From: JBGQMW01 sp963769845
GTDB taxonomy: Archaea; Thermoproteota; Bathyarchaeia; Bathyarchaeales; Bathycorpusculaceae
DNA: 64,000 nucleotides
Direction of reading: 5' to 3'
Assembly (NCBI GenBank): GCA_963769845.1
Contig: CAVYNL010000033.1
Span: 1-64,000 of the forward strand
The notes under the pieces: generated by a model
What the model saw: the letters and a program-made list of their open reading frames with translations, nothing else
What the model was told of the DNA's origin: nothing
Database searches by the model: none
Shown: piece after piece, positions 35,424 through 44,896 of the stretch
How the letters are laid out: each line of letters opens with the position of its first letter
Position numbering within the stretch: the first letter of the stretch is position 1
Program-made: the position numbers and the translations under genes

Positions 35424-36535
35424 GCCACGTGGTTCTCGACCTTAAAGCCAGCATCAAAACCTTCTTCCGCAACAAAAGCGCCATCTTCTGGACCATCGCA
35501 TTTCCCTGCGTTCTAATACTACTATTCGGAGCCATTTTCAGTCAATCATCAATGAAATACGACCTCTACCTGCAAAATCAGGACCAAACCAACAGCAAAG
35601 CAACATACTGGTCCAGCACAATCATAAACGTCCTGAACTCCACAAACGCATTCAACCTACAAGTAATAGACTCATCAATCAACGCGACGGACTATGCAAT
35701 AGCAAACAGACTGAGCAGCCTGATCGTCATCCCGTCAGGGTTCAACGATACCGCGAACACAGCGCTTTTAAGCCACGGCAGCACTACCGCGAACGTGACT
35801 TTTGTCTATGACCAATCCACGTCCTCCGCGCCCATCGTTCGAAGCATCGTAATGAGCATCATCGACAGGTTCAACTTTCAACTTTCGAATGGCGTGCAGT
35901 ATATGAGCATTGAAGATTTGACCATAGCACCGAAGCGCTTCGGCTACATCGACTTCTTCCTGCCAGGCATGATCGGAATGACGGCAATGACCACAAGCGT
36001 TTTCACGGCCGTTTCACTGAGCGCCCGGTTCAAAGAAAACGGCGTCTTCCACAAATTGGCAACCACGCCGCTGAAGCGCTACGAGTGGATACTGTCCAGA
36101 ACAATCTACAACGTCCTCATATCCTTCCTTGGCATGGCAGTCATGATGGTACTAGGCTTGACAATATTCAACATGAAAATGACAGTTGACGCCGTGTCGC
36201 TTCTCATGGTGGCAATGGCCTCGCTAATGTTCACGGGCATTGGAATGATCATCGCAAGATTCGTCAAAGACCCAGACGGAGCAGACGCAGCAGCAAACGT
36301 CATAACCTTCCCGATGATGTTCCTCTCAGGCACATTCTTCCCACTAAGCCAAATGCCCCAATTCCTCCAAACAATCGCCCAAGTGCTCCCGCTGACCTAC
36401 GTAAACGAAGGACTCAGAGCCACCTTGATCTTCGGCCAACCACAACAGGCAATCTTGAACACGGCAATAATAACGGTTCTAGGATTACTATCCATCGCCG
36501 TAGGCTCATGGATAACCAAATGGGAAGAGGACTAA
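35420..36535 (+). CDS. ABC-2 type transporter permease
   Basis: 371 residues: one N-terminal membrane helix (FWTIAFPCVLILLFGAIF), a large extracytoplasmic loop (about 45-180), then five helices starting at FFLPGMIGMTAMTTSVFTAV. The LATTPLKRYEWILSRTIYNVL loop is the usual ATPase-contact region. Pairs with the preceding ATPase. An AGCGCGCGCA stretch begins six bases after the stop. Confidence 0.9.
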   Translation: MSHVVLDLKASIKTFFRNKSAIFWTIAFPCVLILLFGAIFSQSSMKYDLYLQNQDQTNSKATYWSSTIINVLNSTNAFNLQVIDSSINATDYAIANRLSSLIVIPSGFNDTANTALLSHGSTTANVTFVYDQSTSSAPIVRSIVMSIIDRFNFQLSNGVQYMSIEDLTIAPKRFGYIDFFLPGMIGMTAMTTSVFTAVSLSARFKENGVFHKLATTPLKRYEWILSRTIYNVLISFLGMAVMMVLGLTIFNMKMTVDAVSLLMVAMASLMFTGIGMIIARFVKDPDGADAAANVITFPMMFLSGTFFPLSQMPQFLQTIAQVLPLTYVNEGLRATLIFGQPQQAILNTAIITVLGLLSIAVGSWITKWEED

Positions 36536-36609
36536 CCTCCAGCGCGCGCATGGGGGGAGAAAGTCAGTCTCAGGTGAAAAGGAACATGCGGACAGCAAAT
36601 CTTAAGAAG

Positions 36610-36618
36610 TTTTATAAT
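36610..36618 (+). promoter_or_regulatory. TATA element of the DUF47 gene
   Basis: TTTTATAAT about 30 bases before the ATG, compatible with a leaderless or near-leaderless transcript. Confidence 0.5.
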
Positions 36619-36644
36619 GAAGGGATAACAAAAAGTAGTTAGTA

Positions 36645-37328
36645 ATGGAGACAATGGAAATGGAAAAGAGAAGTTACGAATGGTTCGAAAAACGTCGGAA
36701 ATCACGAGCTCTGGACTTGGCTCAGGAACAGATAACCAAGGCCCTGGACACTGTGACGCTTCTAAACCAGGCCGTCCAGAGCATCTCGCATGGAAACAAG
36801 AACGACGCGATACAGCGGGTCGAGAACCTGTTCAAGGAAGAGGAAGAGGTGGACATGCTCAGAACCGAGGTGTTCAAGGAACTGTCTAAAGGAGCTGCTT
36901 TGCTCGCCGACTACCGCGAAGACTTGCTGCACCTAGTGAAAAGACTGGACACACTGGCAGACCACGTGAAAGACGCTGCAAGATGCTTGGAAATGCTTGC
37001 CGATGTGAAATTCCCGAAGGAATTCTGCGAGAACACCGCTCACATGACCTCACGCCTCGTAGACTGCGCACAAGCTCTACGCGTGTGCATAGAAAAACTG
37101 AACTCCGCACCCGCCAATGCGATAACAGGAGCACAAAAAGTCGAGGACATCGAACATGACATCGACCAAGACTACCTAAAAACCAAAGCACTATTCGTGA
37201 AATACGGAGACCAAGTGAACGCCGGAGCCATGGTAATATTCGACGACCTAATCGAATTCATCGAACAAGCCGCGGACATGTGCGCCGACACAGCAGACTA
37301 CATAGTCATACTCGCAAGCCGAGAATAA
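36645..37328 (+). CDS. DUF47 / PhoU-like protein
   Basis: 227 residues, all-helical. Family-type segments are SYEWFEKRRKSRALDLAQEQ, the EEEEVDMLRTEVFKELSKGA helix, REDLLHLVKRLDTLADHVKD, and VIFDDLIEFIEQAADMCADTADY. DUF47 proteins are PhoU relatives that usually regulate a Pit-type phosphate transporter, which is not present here. The orphan position leaves the partner unknown. Confidence 0.88.
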   Translation: METMEMEKRSYEWFEKRRKSRALDLAQEQITKALDTVTLLNQAVQSISHGNKNDAIQRVENLFKEEEEVDMLRTEVFKELSKGAALLADYREDLLHLVKRLDTLADHVKDAARCLEMLADVKFPKEFCENTAHMTSRLVDCAQALRVCIEKLNSAPANAITGAQKVEDIEHDIDQDYLKTKALFVKYGDQVNAGAMVIFDDLIEFIEQAADMCADTADYIVILASRE

Positions 37329-37394
37329 ACCACTTTTTGATGCGATACTTACCGTCCAAACCTCAGACGTACACCAGCGTACAAGGCAACAACC

Positions 37395-38141
37395 ATGGTC
37401 AAACTCATCGCAGGAAACAAGAGCATAGACTGCGAGCTGGTGATTTTCGACAAGGACGGCACGCTCGTTGACTTGACTCAAGTGCTTTTCGGTTTGGCAA
37501 GAGCACGCAGGCTAGCGGTTGAAGAGCACGGAGGAAAGGAAGTTGCTGACCTGTGGCAAAAAGTGATGGGCGTTGACCTTGCCCATGATAAGATGGATTA
37601 CGGTGGACCCTTGGCCACGGCGCCGCGACAACAAGAGCTGCTCATCGCGGCTGCATGCTTCTACCTGAAAGGCTACTCGTGGGAAGAAGCACGAAACCAA
37701 GCTCAGAAGGCTTATGACGAGGCTGATGAACGTATGAAACCGCCGTTCAGCACGGTCCTTCTCCCAGGAGTAGAAGCCACGTTGAAGCAGATGAAAGCTC
37801 ACGGATTGAAGCTGGCCATAGCCTCAACAGACACGCACAGACGCATCGCCAGCTCGTTTGAAGCGCTTGGAATAGCCATGCTGTTTGATGCTTTCGTCGG
37901 AGACGACGACGTTGTGAACGGGAAACCCGCTCCGGACATGATAGTTGAGGCGATGAAACGCACGAACTGTTCGCCAGAACAGACCGTCATGATCGGAGAC
38001 TCCGTATCGGACATGCGCATGGGAAGAAACGCGAAAGTCCTAGCCAGCATAGGCGTACTGACGGGCTCCACAAAGAAGAAAAAGCTTGAACAGTTCGCCG
38101 ACGCTATCGTCTCTTCCGTAGCAGAGCTACGAGTCCTCTAG
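37395..38141 (+). CDS. HAD-superfamily hydrolase
   Basis: 248 residues. All four HAD motifs are visible: FDKDGTLVD (I), LAIASTDT (II), NGKPAPD (III) and MIGDSVSDM (IV). A helical cap lies between motifs I and II. Resembles phosphoglycolate phosphatase-type enzymes. It lies just ahead of a second, different HAD gene; the two are not obviously one operon because the second has its own TATA box. Confidence 0.9.
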   Translation: MVKLIAGNKSIDCELVIFDKDGTLVDLTQVLFGLARARRLAVEEHGGKEVADLWQKVMGVDLAHDKMDYGGPLATAPRQQELLIAAACFYLKGYSWEEARNQAQKAYDEADERMKPPFSTVLLPGVEATLKQMKAHGLKLAIASTDTHRRIASSFEALGIAMLFDAFVGDDDVVNGKPAPDMIVEAMKRTNCSPEQTVMIGDSVSDMRMGRNAKVLASIGVLTGSTKKKKLEQFADAIVSSVAELRVL

Positions 38142-38222
38142 GCCTGCTTCGCCAGAGACACATTGGATTCAAACGCTCAGTGCACACAGTTAAAACCTTT
38201 TTATGTTTTCATGGCATGATGT

Positions 38223-38954
38223 ATGCGCTTGGAGACCCGTCCGTCTATGAGAAAATCGCGAAAAGTCAAGGCCGTCATCTTTGACCTAGGCGGAACCATA
38301 GTCAAGTCGTTCGAGCCGGCACAGGTTTTCCACAGAATCCTCGAAGCCCATGGATACCGCGTGCAGATTGAGAAGATACGCGCAGCTCACAAGAGGAACG
38401 AGACAGAATTTGACGTTGACGATATGGCAGACCAGGGCATGGAATACTGGAACAGATGGAACGGGCGACTTCTGGAGAGCATAGGCATAGAAGACAACGA
38501 AAGGCTGTTGGCTCGGAGCATCAATGAACAATGGTTCAACTACGCAGACCTTCAGGTCTATTCAGACGCTGCTGAAACCCTAGAAAAGCTGAAACTGAAG
38601 AAAGTGAAGCTGGGAATCGTGACGAACGCGCTCGAGGAGGAAATCCGAAAAATGTTCGACAAACTCGGCCTCAACAACCTCTTTGACGTTGCAGTAGGAT
38701 GCGACACTTGCAGGAAAGCCAAACCAAGAAGGGAAATCTTCTGCTACGCGCTCGAAAGATTGAACGTACAGGCTGGGGAGGCCATCTTCGTAGGTGACTC
38801 CCTGAAGTATGACTACGAGGGCGCCGAAAAAGCTGGCATGAGAGCCGTGCTAGTCAGCCGGAACGGGGATGCGCCTGCAGGGATAGAAACGGTAAAGACT
38901 CTAACAGAGATCTTGGAATACGTCGACCGAGAGCAATTGCTTCGGAAAAAATAA
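38223..38954 (+). CDS. HAD-superfamily hydrolase with DLGGT motif I
   Basis: 243 residues. Motif I is FDLGGTIVK, so the second Asp of the usual DxDx(T/V) is replaced by Gly, as in part of the HAD_2 group; motif II is LGIVTNA, III KPRREIF, IV FVGDSLKYDYEGA. Phosphatase activity may be weak or different. A CTTTTTATG TATA element sits about 20 bases upstream, close enough to suggest a leaderless start or the second ATG at residue 9. Confidence 0.85.
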   Translation: MRLETRPSMRKSRKVKAVIFDLGGTIVKSFEPAQVFHRILEAHGYRVQIEKIRAAHKRNETEFDVDDMADQGMEYWNRWNGRLLESIGIEDNERLLARSINEQWFNYADLQVYSDAAETLEKLKLKKVKLGIVTNALEEEIRKMFDKLGLNNLFDVAVGCDTCRKAKPRREIFCYALERLNVQAGEAIFVGDSLKYDYEGAEKAGMRAVLVSRNGDAPAGIETVKTLTEILEYVDREQLLRKK

Positions 38955-39004
38955 AAAGAAAGGCGAGGTTGTCGCCGTTGTGGTACTTTGTTTTGGTTGT
39001 CTCT

Positions 39005-39292
39005 CTAGTCTTTTGCTAGGGTTATCTCCATTGTAGAGACCGCTCTTGCACTGTTTTCGCCTTCTCTGGCTGGCATCTGTTCAGTTCCTATGGCGATCTT
39101 GCTTACCTTCAAGTCTTTGAGGAAGCGGCTTCTCGTTATCTCTGCAACGTCTACGGCTGTCGTGATTGCTTGACCACGTGCTTTCAACGTAATTTCCTTG
39201 GCGTTAGAAGCCGATAGGCTTGTGATGATCGCCAGAACGTAGCTCATTGCTGGTTTCCTGCCAATGAAGACGATTTTGTTGTTTTCTGCCAT
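39005..39292 (-). CDS. albA: Alba DNA/RNA-binding chromatin protein
   Basis: 95 residues. The family start NKIVFIGRKPAMSYVLAIITSL contains the Lys-Pro loop that contacts DNA and is acetylated in Sulfolobus. ITLKARGQAITTAVDVAEITRSRF forms the dimer core. A strong archaeal marker. It lies downstream of a DEAD-box helicase on the same strand, a plausible nucleic-acid neighbourhood. Confidence 0.95.
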   Translation of the reverse strand: MAENNKIVFIGRKPAMSYVLAIITSLSASNAKEITLKARGQAITTAVDVAEITRSRFLKDLKVSKIAIGTEQMPAREGENSARAVSTMEITLAKD

Positions 39293-39401
39293 TTTCTTTC
39301 ACTCCTTCTTTTTTTTCTTTGGTTGTTGTGTGTAGCGTTGTTTCCATGTTTGCGATTGTTGTGAAGAACGCTACCGCGCCAGAATAATGGCGCGTCGTCC
39401 C

Positions 39402-40538
39402 TTATAAATGCGGTGCAACGATGAGGTTCTGCTCCAGTTCCTCTATGTTGGTCTTCGTCAACGCCTTTATCTGGTCCAGTCCGGCTATTTCCCCATAGCC
39501 CACGAGGCTTATGGCTGTTCCTTCACGTCCCATGCGGCCCGTGCGGCCGATCCTGTGAAAGTATACGAGTGCATCTTCTGGCATGTCATAGTTTATGATG
39601 TGCGTTATGCCATCAATATCTAGGCCGCGTGCCGCGACGTCTGTTGCCACAAGAAATCTGAGTCTGCCGTTCCTGAAAGCGTTGATCACTTGGTCACGTT
39701 GCGGCTGTGTGAATCCGGCGTGTAAAGCCTTTGCGTCGTATCTTTGTCTTCTGAGCTTGTCTGCAACGGCGCTTGTTTCTGTGCGTCTTCTGCAGAATAT
39801 GATTGCGCGGGCTATGTGGTTCTGGTCGAGTATGCTGCAGAGGCTTTCAAACTTACTGTAGGGGTTTACAACCATGTAATATTGGCTGATTTGTGTAACA
39901 GCGATCTCGTCTTTGCTTACGAGTTTTTTCTCGGGATTTTTCATGTACCTGTGACACACGTTCATGACCGACTGGTCGATCGTCGCAGAGAACAGGCTTG
40001 TCTGCCTCTGTCTGGGAACTCTTGACAGTATGTACTCGATGTCTTCGATGAATCCCATGTCAAGCATCCTGTCAGCCTCGTCGAGGACGAGAACGCTCAC
40101 GTGTGAAAAGTTCAGCGCACCCCTTTCGAGCAAATCGATTACTCTGCCCGGCGTGCCGACGACGACTTGAACTCCCCTTGCCAGCGCATGAATCTGTCTC
40201 TGAACAGGCTCTCCGCCGTAAACTGCCAACACTTTTATTCCGCGGTATTTGCCAAATAGGCCAAGCTGCTCTGCTACCTGCACAGCAAGCTCGCGTGTGG
40301 GCAGCAGGACTAGGCCTTGAACTGCCCTCTCTTCTGGGTTTAAGCGTTCAACCATTGGAACGCCGAAAGCCGCAGTCTTGCCCGTTCCTGTTTGGGCTTG
40401 TCCAATAATGTCCTTGCCTTCAAGCAATGGAAGCATAGCTTCGGCCTGGATTGGAAAAAGTTCTGTGAACCCAAGCTCTTCGATGCTCTTCATAACCTGT
40501 GGACTCAAAGGCAAGTCCTTGAAAGTTCTTATACTCAT
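39402..40538 (-). CDS. DEAD-box RNA helicase
   Basis: 378 residues from the internal ATG (MSIRTFKDLPLS); a longer ATG exists at 40571. Q motif FTELFPIQAEA, Walker A AQTGTGKT, TPGRVIDLL, DEAD box VLDEADRM, SAT motif, then the second RecA domain with RGLDIDGI and HRIGRTGR. It lacks long C-terminal extensions. An ATP-dependent RNA remodelling enzyme, often cold-related. Confidence 0.95.
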   Translation of the reverse strand: MSIRTFKDLPLSPQVMKSIEELGFTELFPIQAEAMLPLLEGKDIIGQAQTGTGKTAAFGVPMVERLNPEERAVQGLVLLPTRELAVQVAEQLGLFGKYRGIKVLAVYGGEPVQRQIHALARGVQVVVGTPGRVIDLLERGALNFSHVSVLVLDEADRMLDMGFIEDIEYILSRVPRQRQTSLFSATIDQSVMNVCHRYMKNPEKKLVSKDEIAVTQISQYYMVVNPYSKFESLCSILDQNHIARAIIFCRRRTETSAVADKLRRQRYDAKALHAGFTQPQRDQVINAFRNGRLRFLVATDVAARGLDIDGITHIINYDMPEDALVYFHRIGRTGRMGREGTAISLVGYGEIAGLDQIKALTKTNIEELEQNLIVAPHL

Positions 40539-40794
40539 TTGTTCGTTTTCTCCTGCCACAAAAGTTTCCATGCGAATTTTCAGGAGCCTTTAAAAAGCTT
40601 CTTTGATTAATGCATTGGTTATTGTGACAGCCTCACAGAACGGCAGTCTCATATAAAAAGGTTTGCTGCCCTTTTCTTGTTTATTCTGTTGAAAAATCTC
40701 GAGTGCACGTTTCTTTTGACGATTAGCGGCAGAGAATGAGAAGACTTTTATTCACTTGCTGGGACGTAACTGTGTTTAGGAGACGGACCTGAAG

Positions 40795-41100
40795 ATGGGT
40801 TTTGTGAGGGTAGCCCTCGTGAAAGACTTGGAACCGGGCAAGATGATCGGCGTTGAAGCAGGCGGGCAAGAAATCGTCGTGGCCAACGTTGACGGAAACT
40901 ATTATGCTATAGGCGAACGTTGCACGCACATGTCCTGCATGCTTTCAGAAGGCTCGCTCAAAGGCCAGAACGTAACTTGCTCATGTCACGGCTCGGTTTT
41001 CGACCTGAAAACGGGCAACGTCGTGAAGGGACCAGCAAAGAAGCCAGAGCCGGTTTTCCAGGTCAAATCTGAGGGCGAACAGATCCTGGTCAACGTCTAG
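40795..41100 (+). CDS. Rieske-type [2Fe-2S] ferredoxin
   Basis: 101 residues. The cluster ligands are C43-x-H45 (ERCTHMSC) and C62-x-x-H65 (TCSCHG), in the usual small Rieske ferredoxin frame (VANVDGNYYAIGERCTH, GSVFDLKTGNVVKGPA). No membrane anchor. It would shuttle single electrons. GGAGA lies upstream and a CTTTTATTC element about 45 bases before the ATG. No oxygenase is nearby. Confidence 0.92.
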   Translation: MGFVRVALVKDLEPGKMIGVEAGGQEIVVANVDGNYYAIGERCTHMSCMLSEGSLKGQNVTCSCHGSVFDLKTGNVVKGPAKKPEPVFQVKSEGEQILVNV

Positions 41101-41119
41101 GCAAGCCTGTTCCTCTGGC

Positions 41120-42589
41120 CTAGAGGCTGTCAAGGAAGCCTCTGGTCACTTCTCTTGCAGACTGAAGCAGTGGGTGTTTTACATTGGTTGCTTCCCCGGG
41201 TTTTCTGAGGCGGTGGATTCTGAAGTATATGGGTGGATGCGGGTCTAAGCTCACCCATTCCTGTATACGGTAAGAGGGGACACGCTCGTAAAGGAGTCTC
41301 TTGAAACCGATTTTCTCAAGGGCCTCCGCGAGGACTTGCGGCTGCCCCACAACCATGGCAGAGGTCAGGTCAGCCCGGGCCTCGAAGAACTTGGCTATGA
41401 AGTAGATGAGCGTCATAACAGCCCAGAAGTACACGATGAAAAGCAGGGAAGTGAACAGGTACGGAAAGAGAGGCAGCAGAACGTAGAATCGAAACAGAAA
41501 TTCGGCCCCTGTCAAGCCGAACAACGCAAGCGGGTCGTGCCCTTTCATGTGGCCGAACTCGTGTCCCAAGACGCTGACGATCTCGTTCTCCTCAAGCTGA
41601 GCCAGCAGGCCAGTTGTTATAAGAACAATTCCGCGACTCGGGCTAGGACCTGCGGCTGCCGCGTTCGGGATCAACGTGTTGGAAACGACTATTTTCGGCA
41701 CCGGAAAACCAAAAATCCGAGCTGTCCTCGCGACCAGTTCGTAAACGTTCACCTGCCTTGCAGCCAAATTCTCAGGATTACATTGGATTCCATACTTGCT
41801 GAATATCTGGCTCGTGGTTTGACAGTCTATTTCGCCTTTCTGCTGAATCGTCTGCTCGTAGATTTCCTTCTTCATGCTCAGCAGCTTTTCCTTAGGGAAC
41901 TCTTTTTCGAAGCTTTTTTGTTCTTGAAGCGGCAGCCTGTACTCTAACAGATGAATAGTCGGGTTGTCTTTGGTTATGCGCCAGTCGGTGCCTATCTGGA
42001 TCAGCCTGTTTGAGAAAAAGAGGATAACGAATTGTAGGACTAGCAGGATGATAGGCACCGTCCACCATAAAGGCCCAAGAAACATGAACAGGAACAGACC
42101 GATGGTGATGAAAATAACCGCGAGGAAGACCTGAGTCTCAAGAAGAACTCTGTTGAGCGACCTCTTTTCTTTTCCTGACATTTTCTCAGGAACGATGTCC
42201 TCGCCTTCTCTCCATGCGAAATACAGCGTGTTCGCCCTGACTTTTTCTTCAAAAAGCTCCACGGCGATTTCGACGTCCTCCTTGACTTCTTCTATCGTGT
42301 CTTCTTTGACTGTCTCAACCATCGGCGTGATGTCGACTTTCAGGGGCATGCTCCCTAAAATGCGAACGCTGAGCAAGGGTGTGCCAGATTGCCCCTGCAC
42401 GCTATAGGCAAGTGAGGAGGTTCCTCCTGTTTGGGTCTTGGAGACACGGGTGAATTTCTCCTTCTGGGGCAACAGATATTTCTGGTAAATGAAATCCAGC
42501 AGGTTCTCCACATATTTGGGTGGAATGTCCGGCTTTATCTCGTAAGATACCACTCTTTCAGACATCATTCTGCCCTTACCAGCGTTCAT
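41120..42589 (-). CDS. M48-family membrane metalloprotease (HtpX-like)
   Basis: 489 residues. The zinc motif HEFGHMKGHD and the third ligand in KFFEARADL mark an M48 gluzincin. Membrane helices occur around 150-200 (FLAVIFITIGLFLFMFLG and TVPIILLVLQFVILFF) and after the HExxH (FRFYVLLPLFPYLFTSLLFIVYFWAVMTLI). An N-terminal ~130-residue domain precedes the first helix. Expected to degrade misfolded membrane proteins. The start may be at the second or third ATG (MMSERVV). Confidence 0.9.
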   Translation of the reverse strand: MNAGKGRMMSERVVSYEIKPDIPPKYVENLLDFIYQKYLLPQKEKFTRVSKTQTGGTSSLAYSVQGQSGTPLLSVRILGSMPLKVDITPMVETVKEDTIEEVKEDVEIAVELFEEKVRANTLYFAWREGEDIVPEKMSGKEKRSLNRVLLETQVFLAVIFITIGLFLFMFLGPLWWTVPIILLVLQFVILFFSNRLIQIGTDWRITKDNPTIHLLEYRLPLQEQKSFEKEFPKEKLLSMKKEIYEQTIQQKGEIDCQTTSQIFSKYGIQCNPENLAARQVNVYELVARTARIFGFPVPKIVVSNTLIPNAAAAGPSPSRGIVLITTGLLAQLEENEIVSVLGHEFGHMKGHDPLALFGLTGAEFLFRFYVLLPLFPYLFTSLLFIVYFWAVMTLIYFIAKFFEARADLTSAMVVGQPQVLAEALEKIGFKRLLYERVPSYRIQEWVSLDPHPPIYFRIHRLRKPGEATNVKHPLLQSAREVTRGFLDSL

Positions 42590-42697
42590 TCTTCTTTTTC
42601 CATGTTGCTTTCGTAGGTTCTGCGCTATTTCTAGTTGTGGAGATGTGCATATTAAGCTAGCTGGACTTCTGAAGATCTGTCAAATTCATAAGGTTCT

Positions 42698-42707
42698 AGC
42701 GCGCGCT
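42698..42707. repeat. Intergenic palindrome AGCGCGCGCT
   Basis: A perfect copy extended to TAGCGCGCGCTA, in the gap between the M48 and MBL genes. Confidence 0.6.
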
Positions 42708-42862
42708 ATCGAAAGCGCCAGCCCGAAGACAAGGTCAGACAGAGTTTCTATGCGCGGCCGAGGACGAGAGCCTTGGTTGTTTTCAGTCAGCAGCTAGGCC
42801 TCCATGCTTCATTGTGCTATAACCGTCATGAGGTTTCAGCCTTTTCCTGTTCTGATGCGGAT

Positions 42863-43474
42863 TCAAGGAGTCCGCATGAACTCGAGGAACTCCCTAAGTG
42901 GTCTTTCAACGAGCGTATAGTTTGTTTCTTTCTCTCTGCCGATCGTCGATTTCGGGCTTGGTCCGTAATCGTGGCCAGGGTACACTTCCACATCGTCATC
43001 CAGCTTCGTCAGCTTATCGAATAGGCTGTGGTACATGTCCGCGGGGTTGCCGCCAGGCAGGTCTGTTCTTCCGCACTCGCCGACGAACAGTGTGTCGCCC
43101 GTGAGCAGTTTTCCGTCGACGAGCAGGCAGACGCTGTCAGGCGTGTGACCTGGAGTGTGAATCACGCGGATCGACACCTTGCCCAAGCGGAGGGTGTCTC
43201 CATCTTCCACACTGACGTCTTTCTTGACGTTGGACTCTTTGTAAGCGACGATCTTGGCGTGGAATCTCTGCTTGAGGTCCTCGTTGCCTGCAGTGTGGTC
43301 AGCGTGCTGATGCGTGTTGATAATATATTCTGCGTTCAGGCCTTCTGCCTTGAGAACCTGAGCGATCGCCTCCGTGTTGAAGCTCGGGTCGACGATGGCA
43401 GCTTCCCTCGTGGAGTCGTCTGCGATGATGTAGGAGAAGTTGTCGCCCCGATGTTTGATTTGCTTGAAGAACAT
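42863..43474 (-). CDS. MBL-fold hydrolase (glyoxalase II / persulfide dioxygenase type)
   Basis: 203 residues. Metal motif NTHQHADHTAGN, later HTPGHTPDSVCL and TGDTLFVGECGRTDLPGG, then VYPGHDYG. The GECGRTDLPGG pattern is shared with glyoxalase II and ETHE1-like persulfide dioxygenases. In an anaerobe thioester hydrolysis is likelier. An inverted repeat (ATGCGGA / TCCGCAT, 42855-42877) overlaps the stop codon. Confidence 0.88.
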   Translation of the reverse strand: MFFKQIKHRGDNFSYIIADDSTREAAIVDPSFNTEAIAQVLKAEGLNAEYIINTHQHADHTAGNEDLKQRFHAKIVAYKESNVKKDVSVEDGDTLRLGKVSIRVIHTPGHTPDSVCLLVDGKLLTGDTLFVGECGRTDLPGGNPADMYHSLFDKLTKLDDDVEVYPGHDYGPSPKSTIGREKETNYTLVERPLREFLEFMRTP

Positions 43475-43519
43475 AACGGTCGATCAGTCATTTTTGCTGA
43501 AGCCTTAAAAGGGTTACTG

Positions 43520-44890
43520 TCATTTGCGGATGTACTGCTCAGTCGACAGGTGTTCCATTTTCATTCCCAAGTCTGCCAAGAATTTGAGGTCTTCAACGCA
43601 GCCTATGCTTGCGTCGATGTTGCGGTGCACAGGATGGAACCACATGAACTTGGGTACGAGGTTAAATTGCAACGGCATTCTTGTTGTGACACCGTATTTT
43701 GCGTTTAATCCGCCGATAAGAAGGTCTTTGGCGCAGGCCAAACGTGTAGTAGTGTAGCTTTTCAGCAGCTCTGAAGCTCCGAACGCTCCAATGCCGTGCC
43801 ACAGCACCGCGTTTTCGGGCGACGCGAGCGAGTAAAGGAAGAACTGCGGTGACGAAGGCGTTTGTTTGTAGTCGTAGTTTGTCAGTTTTTCTGCTTCGAC
43901 CGTGAAGCTGTCGTCTGCTTTGGCGACGCTTACGTCCGCAGGGTCGATCGCGTTGGGATACAACAGGACTGTGCGATAGTCAACTTTGACGTTTTTCACT
44001 TTAGTCCCATCAAAATAGATTCTTCCTCTGGCTGCGCGCTTGGAGCTGTAGCCCTTCGAAGAATGGGGAACGGTGAGCAGAGTTGTGAGGCTTTTCATGC
44101 TTCGGCCCATACATCTGTAAATGCACTCGAAGGTCTCGTAGTCTGCGTGAGCTTTCTGTATGACGTGATGGAGCAGCCCATCAGGAGTTTCCTTCTCCAA
44201 AACCGATAGAGGCATCCGCGTCGAGTAAACCTGCAGGTTCAAACCGAAAGGTGCTGAAAGGCTCTCCAGCTGCTCATACTTGACTGCGTCGACCATGTCA
44301 ACGTAGCTGTTGTTGCACGAACGCAAGTGCTTGGCTATGAGCTCGATTTCGCTCTTGCATATGAGCGAACCGTTGTATTTTTGTGCAAAGTTCTGGTCAA
44401 TGCCAAGGCTTTCCGTTTTCACACGTGCACAGGAAAAGGCGCTTTGGCCGCTGTTTACTATGGATTCTTTGAACGGGTTCATGGAGTATCTGTCTGCCTC
44501 GATTTCGTCTGTGTTGAGTAGGAAGGGCACGATTTTTCCTTCAGGAGGCTTCTTAAGAAGCTCACAGATCGTGTCGACATCTCTCGCATCTGGAATGTGC
44601 AACCCTGTGCCGTGGAAATGGTTGCCGCAGACCTCCAGCAGACGGGCTGCGATGATGCCTTGGACTTCTTCCACAGTCAGTTGAGGGTTTGAGTATTCGA
44701 CAGACGCTCGGAGGAAGAAGTGACTACCGTCGAAACTTAGATCTTCCCTCCGGCTGTTCTTGAAATAGTAGAGGCAAGCTTTTGGTCGCTTGCCCTCAAA
44801 GGCGCTGAGTTCTTTTACTATGGCTTCGACGCATGTCCAAGAGTTCTTGAGGAAATCTTCAACGATGATGCGACAATTGTCCTGTGACAT
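43520..44890 (-). CDS. Unknown 456-residue protein paired with a GNAT
   Basis: No family recognised. Soluble, with scattered conserved-looking segments (CGNHFHGTGLHIPDARD, VPHSSKGYSSKRAARGRIY, VLWHGIGAFGASELL, MPLQFNLVPKFMWFHPVHR). Several Cys and His residues occur, but no clear metal motif. It starts six bases after the tandem GNAT gene ends, so the two form one transcriptional unit and may modify a common substrate. Confidence 0.6.
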   Translation of the reverse strand: MSQDNCRIIVEDFLKNSWTCVEAIVKELSAFEGKRPKACLYYFKNSRREDLSFDGSHFFLRASVEYSNPQLTVEEVQGIIAARLLEVCGNHFHGTGLHIPDARDVDTICELLKKPPEGKIVPFLLNTDEIEADRYSMNPFKESIVNSGQSAFSCARVKTESLGIDQNFAQKYNGSLICKSEIELIAKHLRSCNNSYVDMVDAVKYEQLESLSAPFGLNLQVYSTRMPLSVLEKETPDGLLHHVIQKAHADYETFECIYRCMGRSMKSLTTLLTVPHSSKGYSSKRAARGRIYFDGTKVKNVKVDYRTVLLYPNAIDPADVSVAKADDSFTVEAEKLTNYDYKQTPSSPQFFLYSLASPENAVLWHGIGAFGASELLKSYTTTRLACAKDLLIGGLNAKYGVTTRMPLQFNLVPKFMWFHPVHRNIDASIGCVEDLKFLADLGMKMEHLSTEQYIRK

Positions 44891-44896
44891 GATCTT

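Noticed and set aside
42855..42877. Inverted repeat ATGCGGA/TCCGCAT at the MBL gene end
   Set aside because: Overlaps coding sequence and is single-copy; too weak to call as a terminator.
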